From Streptococcus sp. 68 (GTDB lineage: Bacteria > Bacillota > Bacilli > Lactobacillales > Streptococcaceae): a stretch of 64,000 nt of DNA. This document shows positions 1-9,039 of the stretch, piece after piece. The stretch spans positions 18,016-82,015 of the forward strand of contig NZ_VMMX01000012.1 in NCBI RefSeq assembly GCF_013277415.1. The letters run 5' to 3'. Position numbers and translations under genes: made by a program. The notes beneath the pieces are model-generated. The model saw only the letters and a program-made list of their open reading frames with translations. It was not told the DNA's origin and made no database searches. The first letter of the stretch is position 1. Each line of letters starts with the position of its first letter.

Positions 1-150
1 GCGAATGATTTCCGCAAAGAAGTAAACAAATTTACTCCAAAAATCAGCCGAATCGGCTGTAATATCACTAGTTGCCCCATTAGTCGCACAGGCTGTCATG
101 ATCAATAGAGACAGACCTAGCAAACTAGTCAACTGTAGTTTCTTTTTCAC
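1..150 (-). CDS. yidC: Membrane protein insertase YidC/OxaA, N-terminal part
   Basis: Only the first 50 codons are in the window and the gene runs off the left edge. The likely start is a GTG at 150-148, overlapping the last 26 bases of rnpA. The N-terminus is a lipoprotein signal: a basic start, a hydrophobic core and a lipobox ending in Thr-Ala-Cys near residue 21. YidC/SpoIIIJ inserts and folds membrane proteins with or without SecYEG. The rnpA-yidC order is the standard Firmicute arrangement and supports the call although most of the protein is unseen. Confidence 0.85.
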   Translation of the reverse strand, partial: MKKKLQLTSLLGLSLLIMTACATNGATSDITADSADFWSKFVYFFAEIIR

Positions 151-496
151 TCCCATTTCCTTCCTGGTAAATCTTTGATAATTTTAATACGTGGAGTAGA
201 TTTTTCTCCATCTCTGCGTATTCCAAGGTTTCGACCCCTTTCCGAGCAATGACAACAAAGTCGACATTTTCTACCAGACCCCCTTTTGCATTCTGGATAA
301 TATGTCGGATCCGTCGCTTGATTTGATTTCTAGTGACGGCATTCCCCAGTTTTTTGCTAACTGATAGACCTACTCGAAAATGGTTTTTCTGGTTCTCTAA
401 TTGGTAGACAACAAATTTACGATTAGCAAAACTTGTCCCCTCCTTGAAAATCGCCTTAAAATCTTTCTCTCTTTTTACACGAAAGTTTTTCTTCAA
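125..496 (-). CDS. rnpA: Ribonuclease P protein component
   Basis: This 123-aa basic protein is the RNase P protein subunit, which helps the RNA subunit cleave the 5' leader from pre-tRNA. It starts with the typical basic [13 protein letters not shown] segment and carries the RNR-like signature around residues 50-65 ([17 protein letters not shown]), which contacts RNA. Length is normal for the family. It overlaps the start of yidC by 26 bp, so the two are probably co-transcribed and coupled. Confidence 0.97.
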   Translation of the reverse strand: MKKNFRVKREKDFKAIFKEGTSFANRKFVVYQLENQKNHFRVGLSVSKKLGNAVTRNQIKRRIRHIIQNAKGGLVENVDFVVIARKGVETLEYAEMEKNLLHVLKLSKIYQEGNGSEKETTVD

Positions 497-582
497 AACT
501 CAACTCCATCTATTAAATTACTACTATTATACCATATTTTTCAAAAAAGCCAATCATAGCAAGGTTTTGGACAATTTCATCA

Positions 583-618
583 GAAAAAGGAGCCGGAAAA
601 TCTCTTTCCCAACTCCTT
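583..618 (-). terminator. Intrinsic terminator of ackA
   Basis: Read on the minus strand, an AAGGAG...CTCCTT stem with an inner GGGAAA/TTTCC helix is followed by a T-rich tract. It lies about 25 bp beyond the ackA stop codon. Confidence 0.75.
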
Positions 619-643
619 GTATTGAATATTTTTCTAGTTTTAC

Positions 644-1834
644 TTATTTTTTCAAGCGTTCAACATCACGGGCAATGACTAATTCTTCATCTGTTGGAAT
701 AACCAATACACGGATCTTCGCTGCATCTGTTGAGATGTCTCCTGTCACACCAAAGACATTCTTTTCTGGATCAACGTCACAGCCAAACCAAGAGATACCT
801 GAAATAACATCTTCACGTACATCGGTTGCATTTTCACCAACACCTGCAGTAAAGATAATAGCATCTGCTCCATTTAGGACTGCAAGGTATTGACCGATAT
901 GTTTTTGGATACGATCAATATAGATTTCATAGGCCAAGCTAGCATCATGATCTCCTGCTTCTTTCGCAGCAATCACATCACGCATATCACTAGATTTACC
1001 TGAGACACCCATAAGCCCTGATTCACGATTAAGGACGCGACTAATGTCTTCAGGCGTGTTAAAGTCCTCTGTATATTGCATTAAGTAAGGAATGATAGCT
1101 GGGTCAATATCTCCTGTACGAGTACCCATCATCACACCACCAAGTGGAGTGAAGCCCATTGAAGTATCCACAGATTGGCCACCCTTAACAGCTGTAATAG
1201 AAGCACCATTACCGATGTGGCAAGTAATCAATTTCAAGTCCTCTAATGGACGGCCCAAGAGTTTTGCTGCTTCTCCTGCTACAAACTGGTGACTTGTCCC
1301 GTGGGCACCGTATTTACGAACCTTGTTTTCTGTGTAATATTTTGTTGGTAGAGGGTAGCGATAAGCTTTCTCTGGCATAGTTGTGTGGAATGATGTATCA
1401 AAGACAACTACACTCGTAATGTCTGGCAACAATTCCTTGAAGGCACGAACACCTGCCGCATTGGCGGGATTGTGGAGAGGAGCCAGCAAGCTCAACTCTT
1501 CAACTTTTTCTAAAACATCTCCTTCAACAACTGTTGATTCTTTGAAGTATTCTCCACCAGCAACAACACGGTGACCAACACCTGTAATCTCGTCATAAGC
1601 CTTGATAATGTCGAAACGAATCAAGTCATCCAATAAAATTTTAACAGCTTGTGTGTGATTTTCAATATCTAAAATTTGTTGTTCAGAACGGCCGTCAAAT
1701 TTTACAGTTGAAATTGAATCTTTCAAACCGATACGTTCAATCAAACCTTTCGCCAATACTTTTTCTTCTGGCATTAAGTATAATTGCCATTTCAAACTTG
1801 AACTTCCTGCATTGATTGCAATTGTTTTTGTCAT
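644..1834 (-). CDS. ackA: Acetate kinase
   Basis: Acetate kinase of 396 aa, converting acetyl phosphate and ADP to acetate and ATP in the Pta-AckA overflow pathway. The N-terminus carries the ASKHA phosphate-binding loop (NAGSSSLK), with HGTSH near residue 170 and the TGDIDP and FTAGVGEN motifs further on. The frame stays open 10 codons upstream, but the ATG at 1834 is preceded by an AGGGG ribosome site and gives the family's usual N-terminus. It stands alone with its own terminator. In streptococci, acetyl phosphate from this node also links to pyruvate oxidase metabolism. Confidence 0.98.
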   Translation of the reverse strand: MTKTIAINAGSSSLKWQLYLMPEEKVLAKGLIERIGLKDSISTVKFDGRSEQQILDIENHTQAVKILLDDLIRFDIIKAYDEITGVGHRVVAGGEYFKESTVVEGDVLEKVEELSLLAPLHNPANAAGVRAFKELLPDITSVVVFDTSFHTTMPEKAYRYPLPTKYYTENKVRKYGAHGTSHQFVAGEAAKLLGRPLEDLKLITCHIGNGASITAVKGGQSVDTSMGFTPLGGVMMGTRTGDIDPAIIPYLMQYTEDFNTPEDISRVLNRESGLMGVSGKSSDMRDVIAAKEAGDHDASLAYEIYIDRIQKHIGQYLAVLNGADAIIFTAGVGENATDVREDVISGISWFGCDVDPEKNVFGVTGDISTDAAKIRVLVIPTDEELVIARDVERLKK

Positions 1835-1884
1835 AACATGATACCCCTTTTTAAGCGTTTTCATCTATTATAACAAAATCTATT

Positions 1885-2838
1885 TTATATTTCAGTACCT
1901 TGAGTCCATTTTTGAAAATTTTCTTTAAATTTCATTAAAACACTTGCATCTTGCAAGCTAGCAAGTGGATAAACAAAAGGCTCCACTGCTATTTCATTTT
2001 TCTTCTGTAAGATAAAAATAGTCTTAGATTGTTTAGAACTGGCAAAGAGATTTTCAGGTAAACTAATCATAGCAACCAGACTTGCTTCTTCTTTCAACCA
2101 GCCTTTCAACAAGTCACTTTGAGGACTGGTCAACAAATCACTCGGAGCGAGAAAAATAGCATATCCATCTGACTTGAGGTACTTAAGCCCTTGTTCCATG
2201 AGCAAGTGATGGGCGTAAGTATGTTCTTGACTAGAAGCAACTTGATGGCGCGACGCAACGGCATTATCAGGATAATAGCCGACAGGCAAGTCGCTGATGA
2301 CCACATCGCTTTCTTTGAGCATTTGTGGACGAACGGCATCTCCTTGGACAAAGCCAGCCTGCAAACCAATTACATCTGCCATACTAGCCGCCAAATCAAT
2401 CAGCAAATCATCCACTTCCATTCCCAAGTAATCCACCTTTTTATCAAGCGAGGTCAAGAAAGTAGCACCCAAAATTCCCATGCCAGAACCCATTTCGAGG
2501 ATAGTAATTTCCTCCTCTTTAAACAACTCTTCCACAATAAACACCAAAAGTAAAGCAATGGCATCTGGCGTAAACTGGTGATTGGCCTGCAAAGGTTCTG
2601 TTTGCCCAGCCTTCATCAATAGAAACTGGTAGGTCTTGAGCCATTCTTCTTTGCGAAGCGCTAAACGCTTAAGAGATTGATTGTTGTCTTTGACCTGTTC
2701 TAGCTCAGTCTCACCATCCAAATAGATACTGTTTTGCTCCACTAGGGCGTCATAAAAGTTGGTCGCCAAATCACTTTGAATGACTTGGACATTCTCTAGT
2801 AAATAGGTATAAGCTTGTTCAATTTTTTCAAAATCCAT
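1885..2838 (-). CDS. YtxK-type class I SAM-dependent methyltransferase
   Basis: This 317-aa protein resembles the YtxK family of N6-adenine-methyltransferase-like proteins. Residues about 108-130 hold the SAM-binding glycine motif (EMGSGMGILG). The catalytic NPPY-type position reads DLPVGYY near residue 180, a variant of the D/N-PP-Y/F box, so base methylation activity is uncertain. A helical N-terminal region of about 90 residues precedes the Rossmann fold. It is the conserved gene next to the comG operon and ackA in streptococci. Its substrate is not known to me. Confidence 0.8.
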   Translation of the reverse strand: MDFEKIEQAYTYLLENVQVIQSDLATNFYDALVEQNSIYLDGETELEQVKDNNQSLKRLALRKEEWLKTYQFLLMKAGQTEPLQANHQFTPDAIALLLVFIVEELFKEEEITILEMGSGMGILGATFLTSLDKKVDYLGMEVDDLLIDLAASMADVIGLQAGFVQGDAVRPQMLKESDVVISDLPVGYYPDNAVASRHQVASSQEHTYAHHLLMEQGLKYLKSDGYAIFLAPSDLLTSPQSDLLKGWLKEEASLVAMISLPENLFASSKQSKTIFILQKKNEIAVEPFVYPLASLQDASVLMKFKENFQKWTQGTEI

Positions 2839-2898
2839 ATTCCTATCTTATCAAATTTCCCTTCTTTTTTCCATCCTTATAGAAAAATCACTCCCTGA

Positions 2899-3486
2899 CT
2901 AGGTGAGTGATTTTTGGGCTACTGTTAAAAAGAGCTCTGAGTAATTTCCTTGAAATAGGTCTTCAGCACTGTAAAGAATCTGACTATCAATGCTCAAAAA
3001 ACCAAACTGGGCTAGCTTGTTTTCCAGTTCAACCAATTCAAATCCATGATGGTTAGCTTCTGTCTTGGTAAAATCAGCAAGTAGGAGTTGTCCATCTTCC
3101 TTCAAATGTTGATGAAACAGTGAGAGAGTCGCATCCAAATCAGGCATATGGTGAAGAACCCGACTAACAACAATGCAATCAAACTCTTGCTCCAAGGGTT
3201 TTTCCAGTAAATCTTGCTCCAAAAATTGGATATTCTTGATGTCTTGCTGCTCCGCTTTCAAACGAGCTTGCTCCAGCATTTTCTCCGAAATATCCACCAA
3301 TGTTACAGACTTGGCCTGCTTGGCTAGGGGCAAGGTTAACAGACCCGTCCCTCCACCGAAATCCAAAATTTCTTTGTCTGATAGAAGATCAATCTGTTTC
3401 TCGACTGCTTGACATACCAAATTTGCAAGAAAGATATTTTTAGGGGAATCAAAAGTTTCTGCTTTGTGGTTAAAATCATGTTTCAT
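2899..3486 (-). CDS. Class I SAM-dependent methyltransferase (Methyltransf_11/25 type)
   Basis: This 195-aa protein has a canonical SAM-binding motif near residues 40-50 (LDFGGGTGLLTLPLA), an acidic ribose-binding residue about 20 residues later (VTLVDIS), and motif IV around VVSRVLHHM. The shape suggests a small-molecule methyltransferase. The substrate cannot be told from sequence. It sits just downstream of comGG but probably has its own function. Confidence 0.8.
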   Translation of the reverse strand: MKHDFNHKAETFDSPKNIFLANLVCQAVEKQIDLLSDKEILDFGGGTGLLTLPLAKQAKSVTLVDISEKMLEQARLKAEQQDIKNIQFLEQDLLEKPLEQEFDCIVVSRVLHHMPDLDATLSLFHQHLKEDGQLLLADFTKTEANHHGFELVELENKLAQFGFLSIDSQILYSAEDLFQGNYSELFLTVAQKSLT

Positions 3487-3518
3487 GCTTTTAGTTTAAC
3501 ACAAAGTAGCTTAATTGG

Positions 3519-3932
3519 CTAGGAATTCTCTTTCTTTTCAGATTTCTCTTCTGATTTTTTCTTCTCCGCTTTTTCGCTTGAATCGGTCGCTACCTCTTCC
3601 TTTTTCTCTGTTTTCTCTTCTTTGATTTTGACTGAAGGAAACAGAAATTCATATTGGCTCTTAGGCGTATGAACCCTTGTCACCAAGTTTGTTTTCTTAT
3701 TTTGATAACTCACCTGACCTAGATTAAAGACCTGTTCTCCACTTTCTTGCTCAACCTTATCTTTGGTTCGCTTGGCCATAGCAAAAGCAATCAGCTTTTC
3801 TTTATTCAAAGCATAGTCTTGATAGTGGGCGACTTGTCTGTTCAAGTAAAATTGTAACAAAAGACTAAAGATGGCTGCCATAGTGACTGCATAGAGGAGA
3901 ACACCTGCCTTAACTTTTTGCTTTTTCCACAC
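3519..3932 (-). CDS. comGG: Competence pilus minor pilin-like protein ComGG
   Basis: This 137-aa protein is the last gene of the comG operon. It has one N-terminal transmembrane helix (about residues 9-28, [19 protein letters not shown]) without a clear prepilin cleavage motif, and a very charged Lys/Glu/Ser-rich C-terminal tail. The start overlaps the end of comGF. By position and topology it is a minor pseudopilin of the DNA-uptake type IV pilus (called cglG in pneumococcus). Confidence 0.85.
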   Translation of the reverse strand: MWKKQKVKAGVLLYAVTMAAIFSLLLQFYLNRQVAHYQDYALNKEKLIAFAMAKRTKDKVEQESGEQVFNLGQVSYQNKKTNLVTRVHTPKSQYEFLFPSVKIKEEKTEKKEEVATDSSEKAEKKKSEEKSEKKENS

Positions 3933-4371
3933 GATAGATGAACTCCCTTTCTAAGCCTTTTTGGAATTGAAAACGAAAGCGAACCAGTTGATTCTCCTCT
4001 GTAATCTGCGCAGATTTGAGTCCATAAACCATAGGCTGATAACCCCGTCCACTGGCATCTGTTTTACGAAAATCATCCGATTTTGACTTACCTATCGCAA
4101 TTTCCTTGCCATCCTGCTTCATATAGATGCGATTGCCCTCCACTTTTTCAAACTGCGAACGGTCTAACTCTGCCTCCAGCTGATCCACAAACAAGAGCCA
4201 CTCCTTTTGCTCGCTTTGTTGCTGGTATCGAACTTCTGAAATAAGGAGCTGACTCATGGCTTGAAAGAGAAGTAAGCTTCCACTGATGACAATGAGGGCA
4301 ATCAGGGATTCTAACAAGGTAAAAGCCTTGACCTTATGGCTCTTTGATTGCCAACAACTGTTCTGAACCAT
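3910..4371 (-). CDS. comGF: Competence minor pilin ComGF
   Basis: About 153 aa from the ATG at 4371. That start was chosen because it leaves a short basic leader before the prepilin motif KAFTLLESL and its hydrophobic helix. The frame is open 15 codons further upstream. The gene overlaps comGE upstream and comGG downstream. The ComC peptidase would cut before the Phe of AFTLLE. It is a minor pilin of the transformation pilus. Confidence 0.88.
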   Translation of the reverse strand: MVQNSCWQSKSHKVKAFTLLESLIALIVISGSLLLFQAMSQLLISEVRYQQQSEQKEWLLFVDQLEAELDRSQFEKVEGNRIYMKQDGKEIAIGKSKSDDFRKTDASGRGYQPMVYGLKSAQITEENQLVRFRFQFQKGLEREFIYRVEKAKS

Positions 4372-4636
4372 AGTAGACCTCCAATCCCTTTTCACTAGAA
4401 AACACCTGAATCTCAACTCCGTTTATGTTTACCTGATTTTGACCTGTCTGCAGAGCCATCTTAGCCACCCTCAAGACTTCTTCCTTTTGCAAGATTTTTG
4501 CTTCTTCTTGTCTATTTTTCTGAATTTGTCCTAAAAGGAGGGTCGCAATGCTGGCAAAGATAGCTAGAGCAACTACTGCTTCCAGTAAAATCACTGCCCT
4601 AATTTTTTGTTTCCTTAATGCGTTTAATTTTTCCAT
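4334..4636 (-). CDS. comGE: Competence minor pilin ComGE
   Basis: This 100-aa protein has a basic N-terminus and a degenerate prepilin segment ([13 protein letters not shown]) with the conserved Glu five residues after the presumed cleavage site. It overlaps both neighbours, as usual for the comG operon, and is predicted to be a low-abundance pseudopilin of the DNA-uptake pilus. Confidence 0.88.
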   Translation of the reverse strand: MEKLNALRKQKIRAVILLEAVVALAIFASIATLLLGQIQKNRQEEAKILQKEEVLRVAKMALQTGQNQVNINGVEIQVFSSEKGLEVYYGSEQLLAIKEP

Positions 4637-5033
4637 TTCCTAGATATAATTGATAACGAATCGCTCCTTTGCTGGTCTGAAATTCAACCTTAGCCAGGGA
4701 CGAATTGCCCCCAGCTCGGTCAAATGTGATACTTTGTCCTGATGGTGCCTGAATTCCTTTAGGAACTGTCAACTTTTGACCGCCATTGCTAATGGTCTGC
4801 CCATCTAAGTTCAGACTAGTCTTTTGCTGACTGGCTACACTGCGTTTTTGGGTTTCCCTATAGAGTTCTTCAAACTCCATAAAGAAAATCTGCTCCTCTA
4901 CCGCCGCAAAAGTGGACTGGACAGAGCCGGATAAGCCCAAGGCTACGATACTCACAAGACCCAAAACCAAGAGGCTTTCCAGCATGGTAAAGGCCTTAAT
5001 CCGCGACCGTTTGAGTCTTATTTTGTTTTGCAT
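4599..5033 (-). CDS. comGD: Competence minor pilin ComGD
   Basis: Prepilin with the motif KAFTMLESLLVLG and a following transmembrane helix, then a globular domain ending in a basic tail. I chose the ATG at 5033 (144 aa). The frame extends to another ATG at 5078, and neither has a strong ribosome site, so translation is probably coupled to comGC, whose end it overlaps. Equivalent to pneumococcal cglD. Confidence 0.87.
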   Translation of the reverse strand: MQNKIRLKRSRIKAFTMLESLLVLGLVSIVALGLSGSVQSTFAAVEEQIFFMEFEELYRETQKRSVASQQKTSLNLDGQTISNGGQKLTVPKGIQAPSGQSITFDRAGGNSSLAKVEFQTSKGAIRYQLYLGNGKIKRIKETKN

Positions 5034-5319
5034 GATATTCTTTATAAGCTTTAGCTTGCTCTTCTGTGATGCGATCATCTGCTTGTAATTTGCTTAGAGT
5101 AGCCTCTTCATTTTTATTCAAACTATAAAGTTCTGCCTGGCTTTCCACCACCTTAACAACAGCAGCTTTTCCTTTGTCATTGACCGCTTCTTTTTGCTTG
5201 GTCAAATTAGGTACAAAGAGCAAGAGAAGCACGCTGATGATTAAAAGGACCACTAACATCTCTACCAGAGTGAAAGCTTTAACCTTAGCTTTTTTCAAGA
5301 ATGTCATCATTTTTTTCAT
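4996..5319 (-). CDS. comGC: Major competence pilin ComGC
   Basis: The major pilin of the transformation pilus, 107 aa. It has a basic leader, the prepilin cleavage motif KAFTLVEMLVVLLIISVLL (residues about 13-31) with Glu+5, and a short helical C-terminal domain. The pilus binds and retracts double-stranded DNA during competence. It starts just after comGB. Confidence 0.95.
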   Translation of the reverse strand: MKKMMTFLKKAKVKAFTLVEMLVVLLIISVLLLLFVPNLTKQKEAVNDKGKAAVVKVVESQAELYSLNKNEEATLSKLQADDRITEEQAKAYKEYHAKQNKTQTVAD

Positions 5320-5320
5320 A

Positions 5321-6337
5321 TTAAAAATTTACCTCCATATTTTGATACATGGGCATGAGCATTGCCGCATAAAGTAAAACGATAATCAGAGCCACAAAGA
5401 TAAAAACCAGTGGCTGTACTAAGTTCATGGTGCGGTTGACTCGGGTAAAAAAGGCTTCCCAAGTTTTTTCAGCATAGATTTCCAACTCACTACCCAGCTT
5501 GGACTTGACTTCCCCATACTCGATAATGAGGCTCAACTCCTTCTTAAAAAAAGTATAGGTTGCTATGGTTTGAGAAAATTCGCGGCCACTTTGTAGGGAT
5601 TGAGCTAGGTCTTGACCGATTTCTTTAAAGAGCTGTGAACCTTGTTCCTGCATGATCTGAAAAATCTGCGTCAGCTCCATTCCCTGCGAAATCATATTCC
5701 CCCACTCACGCGCATAATAGGCTGTCAAATAGGTCTGCACAAAGATTCCAAGAAAGGGAAGGCGTGCTAAGATAGAAAAGACGCGCATCTTAGAACTTCT
5801 TTTATAAAAAGTTAGTGCTAAAAGGGCAAGTATGGAAACAAACCCTACCATGCCTAGAAAGATTTGTGGCAGATTGCCAATGATTTGGGTGGCAATATTG
5901 CTACTATCCAGTTGTGGTAGTAGGTAGTTCCGTAGCCCCAGCATGATTAAGAGAAGAAAACCTAGCAAAATCAAAGGATAAGTCGCTACTTCAATTAGTT
6001 TTTTCTTAACCTTGGCCAGATTGTCCAGATACTCTTCTATCTTTCCCAAACTCAGGTGGAGATTTCCATGGACTTCCGCTAGGGATAACTGAGTGACAAT
6101 GGCACTTGAAAAACCCAAACTTTCCATCATTTCTGAGAATGATTTTCCCTGAGACAAACCCGTGAGCATCTGGGTCACACACTGCTTATCCAACAAGGCA
6201 CTCCTATCTAAAAAGGAGATAGTCTCCACCAGATGAAAACCGCTGGAAAAGAGATTGTTAAACAGGGTGATGATATTTTTTTGCTTAGCTGTAGCTAATT
6301 TTTTCCGTTTCAGCCTGAAGACTTGTGATATGTCCAT
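5321..6337 (-). CDS. comGB: Competence pilus assembly platform protein ComGB
   Basis: Polytopic GspF/PilC-like inner platform protein of 338 aa. It has two repeated cytoplasmic GspF domains and three hydrophobic stretches (about residues 145-165, 190-210 and 312-335). The frame is open 25 codons upstream, but the ATG at 6337 gives MDISQVFRLKRKK, the known length of CglB, and keeps a normal overlap with comGA. It couples the ComGA motor to pilin insertion and extraction. Confidence 0.93.
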   Translation of the reverse strand: MDISQVFRLKRKKLATAKQKNIITLFNNLFSSGFHLVETISFLDRSALLDKQCVTQMLTGLSQGKSFSEMMESLGFSSAIVTQLSLAEVHGNLHLSLGKIEEYLDNLAKVKKKLIEVATYPLILLGFLLLIMLGLRNYLLPQLDSSNIATQIIGNLPQIFLGMVGFVSILALLALTFYKRSSKMRVFSILARLPFLGIFVQTYLTAYYAREWGNMISQGMELTQIFQIMQEQGSQLFKEIGQDLAQSLQSGREFSQTIATYTFFKKELSLIIEYGEVKSKLGSELEIYAEKTWEAFFTRVNRTMNLVQPLVFIFVALIIVLLYAAMLMPMYQNMEVNF

Positions 6338-7226
6338 CTTTAAAAAGCTGGTCAATCTGTTCATTCCAGCTAGTTGGCTGGTGTTCTTGATAGCCTTTGT
6401 TTGCAAAGTCAACGATTCCTCCTCCCCCGATTAATCTCTGGTAGCAGACTCCTTGCAGAACGACTGCTAATTCTTCCTCACTCACACCCAACTCCAGCAA
6501 GCGCTCATAAACACCTCGAATACTCTTGGCGTGAATGGTTGAAAAGACTGTCGCCCCTGTCAAACTGGCTCTGACCACTGCACGCGCCGTCTCGCTGTCC
6601 CGAATTTCTCCGATAATCAAGAGATCTGGTCGATGTCGCAAGGAAAGCTTAATCAGATTTTCATAGGTCAGTCCGATTGCTTCATTTAGCTGTAACTGGA
6701 GCATGTCGTCCTGCTTGATTTCGACTGGATCTTCAATAGACATAACCTGTTGCCCCTTAAAAATGGACTTAGCTAATTCATGCATCAAGGTTGTCTTGCC
6801 ACTACCGACCGGACCAGCAAAAAGATAAAGTCCCCGTTGCCTGTACTGCTTGCCCAATTCATCCATATCCTGAAACCAAAAATGCAAATCCTGCTCCTCA
6901 TCATGCAATAAACGAATAACTAAACTCTCATGCCCTCGATAATCGCCTACAGTAGATAGACGTAGAGACGCCATCTTCTGGTCATAGGCATAATCACAGG
7001 AACCAAGCTGACTACGTCTTTTTTCTCCAACATTCATACCCGCCACAAACTTAAAGTGACTGATAACGGTCGCAAACTTTTCAAAATCATAACAACCAAT
7101 TCTACAGCGCTCGTCTCCTATCCTCATATGAAGCTCATAGGCGTCTAACTTAGGGACAAAATAAATATCCTGCGCCCCTTTTTTCCGGGCCGAACGAATG
7201 ATTTCTTGTGCAATTTCTTGAACCAT
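6285..7226 (-). CDS. comGA: Competence pilus ATPase ComGA
   Basis: GspE/PulE/PilB-type secretion ATPase, 313 aa from the ATG at 7226, preceded by a strong GAGGAGGT site. The Walker A (GPVGSGKTT, about residues 133-141), the Asp box, Walker B (LLIIGEIRDSETAR) and His box (TIHAKS) are all present. It powers pilin polymerisation and is the first gene of the seven-gene comG operon. A SigX box lies just upstream (7247-7254), so it should be transcribed only in competence. Confidence 0.97.
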   Translation of the reverse strand: MVQEIAQEIIRSARKKGAQDIYFVPKLDAYELHMRIGDERCRIGCYDFEKFATVISHFKFVAGMNVGEKRRSQLGSCDYAYDQKMASLRLSTVGDYRGHESLVIRLLHDEEQDLHFWFQDMDELGKQYRQRGLYLFAGPVGSGKTTLMHELAKSIFKGQQVMSIEDPVEIKQDDMLQLQLNEAIGLTYENLIKLSLRHRPDLLIIGEIRDSETARAVVRASLTGATVFSTIHAKSIRGVYERLLELGVSEEELAVVLQGVCYQRLIGGGGIVDFANKGYQEHQPTSWNEQIDQLFKDGHITSLQAETEKISYS

Positions 7227-7246
7227 ACTTACCTCCTCACCTATAC

Positions 7247-7254
7247 TATTCGCA
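7247..7254 (-). promoter_or_regulatory. SigX (ComX) cin-box of the comG operon
   Basis: On the minus strand the octamer reads TGCGAATA, one base off the pneumococcal combox TACGAATA, with a T-rich stretch upstream, 20 bp before the comGA start. This is the expected late-competence promoter element. Position and similarity to consensus are seen; SigX dependence is inferred. Confidence 0.8.
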
Positions 7255-7270
7255 AAGATTTGGGAAAATA

Positions 7271-7300
7271 AAAAAAGCAACTCCAAAAAAGTTACTTTTT
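7271..7300 (-). terminator. Intrinsic terminator after the DUF1033 gene
   Basis: An 8-bp stem (AAGTAACT/AGTTGCTT on the minus strand, one G-T pair) is followed by a T tract. It ends the upstream DUF1033 transcript before the comG promoter. Confidence 0.7.
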
Positions 7301-7302
7301 CT

Positions 7303-7674
7303 CTATTTTAATTTCATACGGCAAGAACGGTGCCTTTCCTTACCTGTTTGTTTTTCATAGCCTGGGCGTAGTTTTTCATCTGGAATAACCTGCTCATCCT
7401 GTAAAAGAGCTAAAGAATGGTATTGTTGTAAATACTCATCACATTCATCGCACCAGCGTTGGTCTTCCGGGTCCCAAAAAATGGTCATCAAATCGCTTCT
7501 ACTTTTATAAAGAGGGGATTCTTGTTCCAATCTAAACCAGCAAGTTTTGTAGTATTTGAGAGCATCATAATACTGATCAAATTTCTTACTTGCTACAATA
7601 TCTTCTTCCCAACCTTCTAAGAACCACCACGGTTCAAAATCTCCGTACATTTCTATAACACGATACATATTCAT
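7303..7674 (-). CDS. DUF1033 family protein
   Basis: A 123-aa acidic, Trp/Tyr-rich soluble protein (MYRVIEMYGDFEPWWFLEGWEEDI...), matching the DUF1033 family conserved in lactic acid bacteria. No known function. It has an AAAGGA ribosome site and its own terminator, and in pneumococci it also lies directly upstream of comG. Confidence 0.8.
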   Translation of the reverse strand: MNMYRVIEMYGDFEPWWFLEGWEEDIVASKKFDQYYDALKYYKTCWFRLEQESPLYKSRSDLMTIFWDPEDQRWCDECDEYLQQYHSLALLQDEQVIPDEKLRPGYEKQTGKERHRSCRMKLK

Positions 7675-7818
7675 TCATTCCTTTGTACCGTATATTATAA
7701 CTAATTCCGCTAGACAAGGAAAGAAATATGCTCATTTCTTAATTTCTCGATAAAAAATCCAGCCATCTGATGGATGACTGAATTTCTATTTGCTTATGTT
7801 CCAAAATCTTGTTACTAC

Positions 7819-8877
7819 CTAGGCTTCAGAAATATCGTTTTCGATAATGACCTTAATGGCATGGTGGTCTGCTGCCTTACTGAAGACTTCATAGGCTTTT
7901 TCAATTTCACTGAGTTTGAAATAGTGAGTTACCAATTTTTCTGGTTCAATCTTATGACTTTCAAGTGCTTTCAACAATTGTGGAGTTGTATTTGTAGATA
8001 CCAAACCAGTTGTTACATTGATGTTACGAATCCAAAGTTTATCTAAATCGAATTCAACTGGTTTACCGTGTACACCACAGTTAGCAACTGTTCCATCTAC
8101 ACCGATAATCTTTTGACAGAAATCAAATGTTGCAGGAATACCAACAGCTTCGATAGCGACATCCACACCACGACCATCTGTCAAATCATAAATTTCTTTA
8201 ATGGCTTTTTCAGGGTCTGAAGAATTAACCTTATGAGTCGCACCGAATGATACAGCAGTTTCCAAGCGGTTATCGTCTAGGTCTACCATAATCAATTTAG
8301 CTGGTGAGTAGAATTGAGCTGTCAAAAGAGCAGCCAATCCAACTGGTCCTGAACCAATAATAGCTACGCTGCAACCAGGTTCTACTTTCCCTTTCAAGAC
8401 ACCAATTTCATATCCAGTAGGCAGAATGTCTGATAGCATAACCAAGGCTTCATCTGACAAGTCTTCTGGAGTATGGTAAAGAGTGTTATCTGCATGAGGG
8501 ACACGTAAATATTCAGCCTGCATACCATCAATCAAGTGACCGAAAATCCAGCCCCCTTCGTCTTCACAGTGGGCATAAATTCCTTTTTTACAGTAGTAGC
8601 ATTTACCACAGGCACAGACACAAGAAATCAAGACCTTATCGCCTTTTTTGAAGTTAGAAACTCCTTCCCCAACTTCTTCAACAATCCCAATCCCTTCGTG
8701 ACCAAGAATGGTACCACTTTGGCAAGCAGGAACGTCCCCTTTGATAATATGGAGGTCTGTTCCACAAATAGTGGTTTTTACGATACGCACAATAGCGTCT
8801 GTTGGCTTGCGAAGCACTGGTTTGTCAACGTCAACAAAAGAAGCAAGTCCTGGTTTAACATAAGTATAGGCTTTCAT
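7819..8877 (-). CDS. Zinc-dependent alcohol dehydrogenase
   Basis: Medium-chain dehydrogenase of 352 aa. It shows the catalytic zinc site (Cys38 in TTICGTDLH and the GHE motif near 60), the four-cysteine structural zinc lobe (CVCACGKCYYCKKG.YAHC, about residues 86-106) and the NAD(P) Rossmann motif (GSGPVGL, about 175). The family oxidises secondary or primary alcohols reversibly with NAD(P); the exact substrate is unknown. It forms a single-gene unit with a weak stem-loop and T-run beyond its stop (about 7752-7775). Confidence 0.9.
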   Translation of the reverse strand: MKAYTYVKPGLASFVDVDKPVLRKPTDAIVRIVKTTICGTDLHIIKGDVPACQSGTILGHEGIGIVEEVGEGVSNFKKGDKVLISCVCACGKCYYCKKGIYAHCEDEGGWIFGHLIDGMQAEYLRVPHADNTLYHTPEDLSDEALVMLSDILPTGYEIGVLKGKVEPGCSVAIIGSGPVGLAALLTAQFYSPAKLIMVDLDDNRLETAVSFGATHKVNSSDPEKAIKEIYDLTDGRGVDVAIEAVGIPATFDFCQKIIGVDGTVANCGVHGKPVEFDLDKLWIRNINVTTGLVSTNTTPQLLKALESHKIEPEKLVTHYFKLSEIEKAYEVFSKAADHHAIKVIIENDISEA

Positions 8878-9000
8878 AAAGCACTCCTCCGTTTTTTTAT
8901 TTGTACTATTTATAATATAATTGTAAACCTTTTCATTTGCTTGTTCAAGATTTTTTGTGATTTTTTTAACTTTTTTATTTACTGGTAAAGCAATATAGAT

Positions 9001-9033
9001 AAAAAAGCAGAAGCTAATCTCTAACTTCTGCCT
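9001..9033 (-). terminator. Intrinsic terminator of nagA
   Basis: A 10-bp stem (GCAGAAGTTA/TAGCTTCTGC on the minus strand) is followed by TTTTTT, immediately after the nagA stop. Confidence 0.85.
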
Positions 9034-9039
9034 TCTCTC

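Noticed and set aside
444..893. 149-codon plus-strand frame opposite rnpA and ackA
   Set aside because: Lies antisense to two certain genes, has no ribosome site, and its sequence is the reverse shadow of coding DNA.
2191..2553. 120-codon frame opposite the YtxK-like methyltransferase gene
   Set aside because: Shadow of a well-supported gene on the other strand, with no ribosome site.
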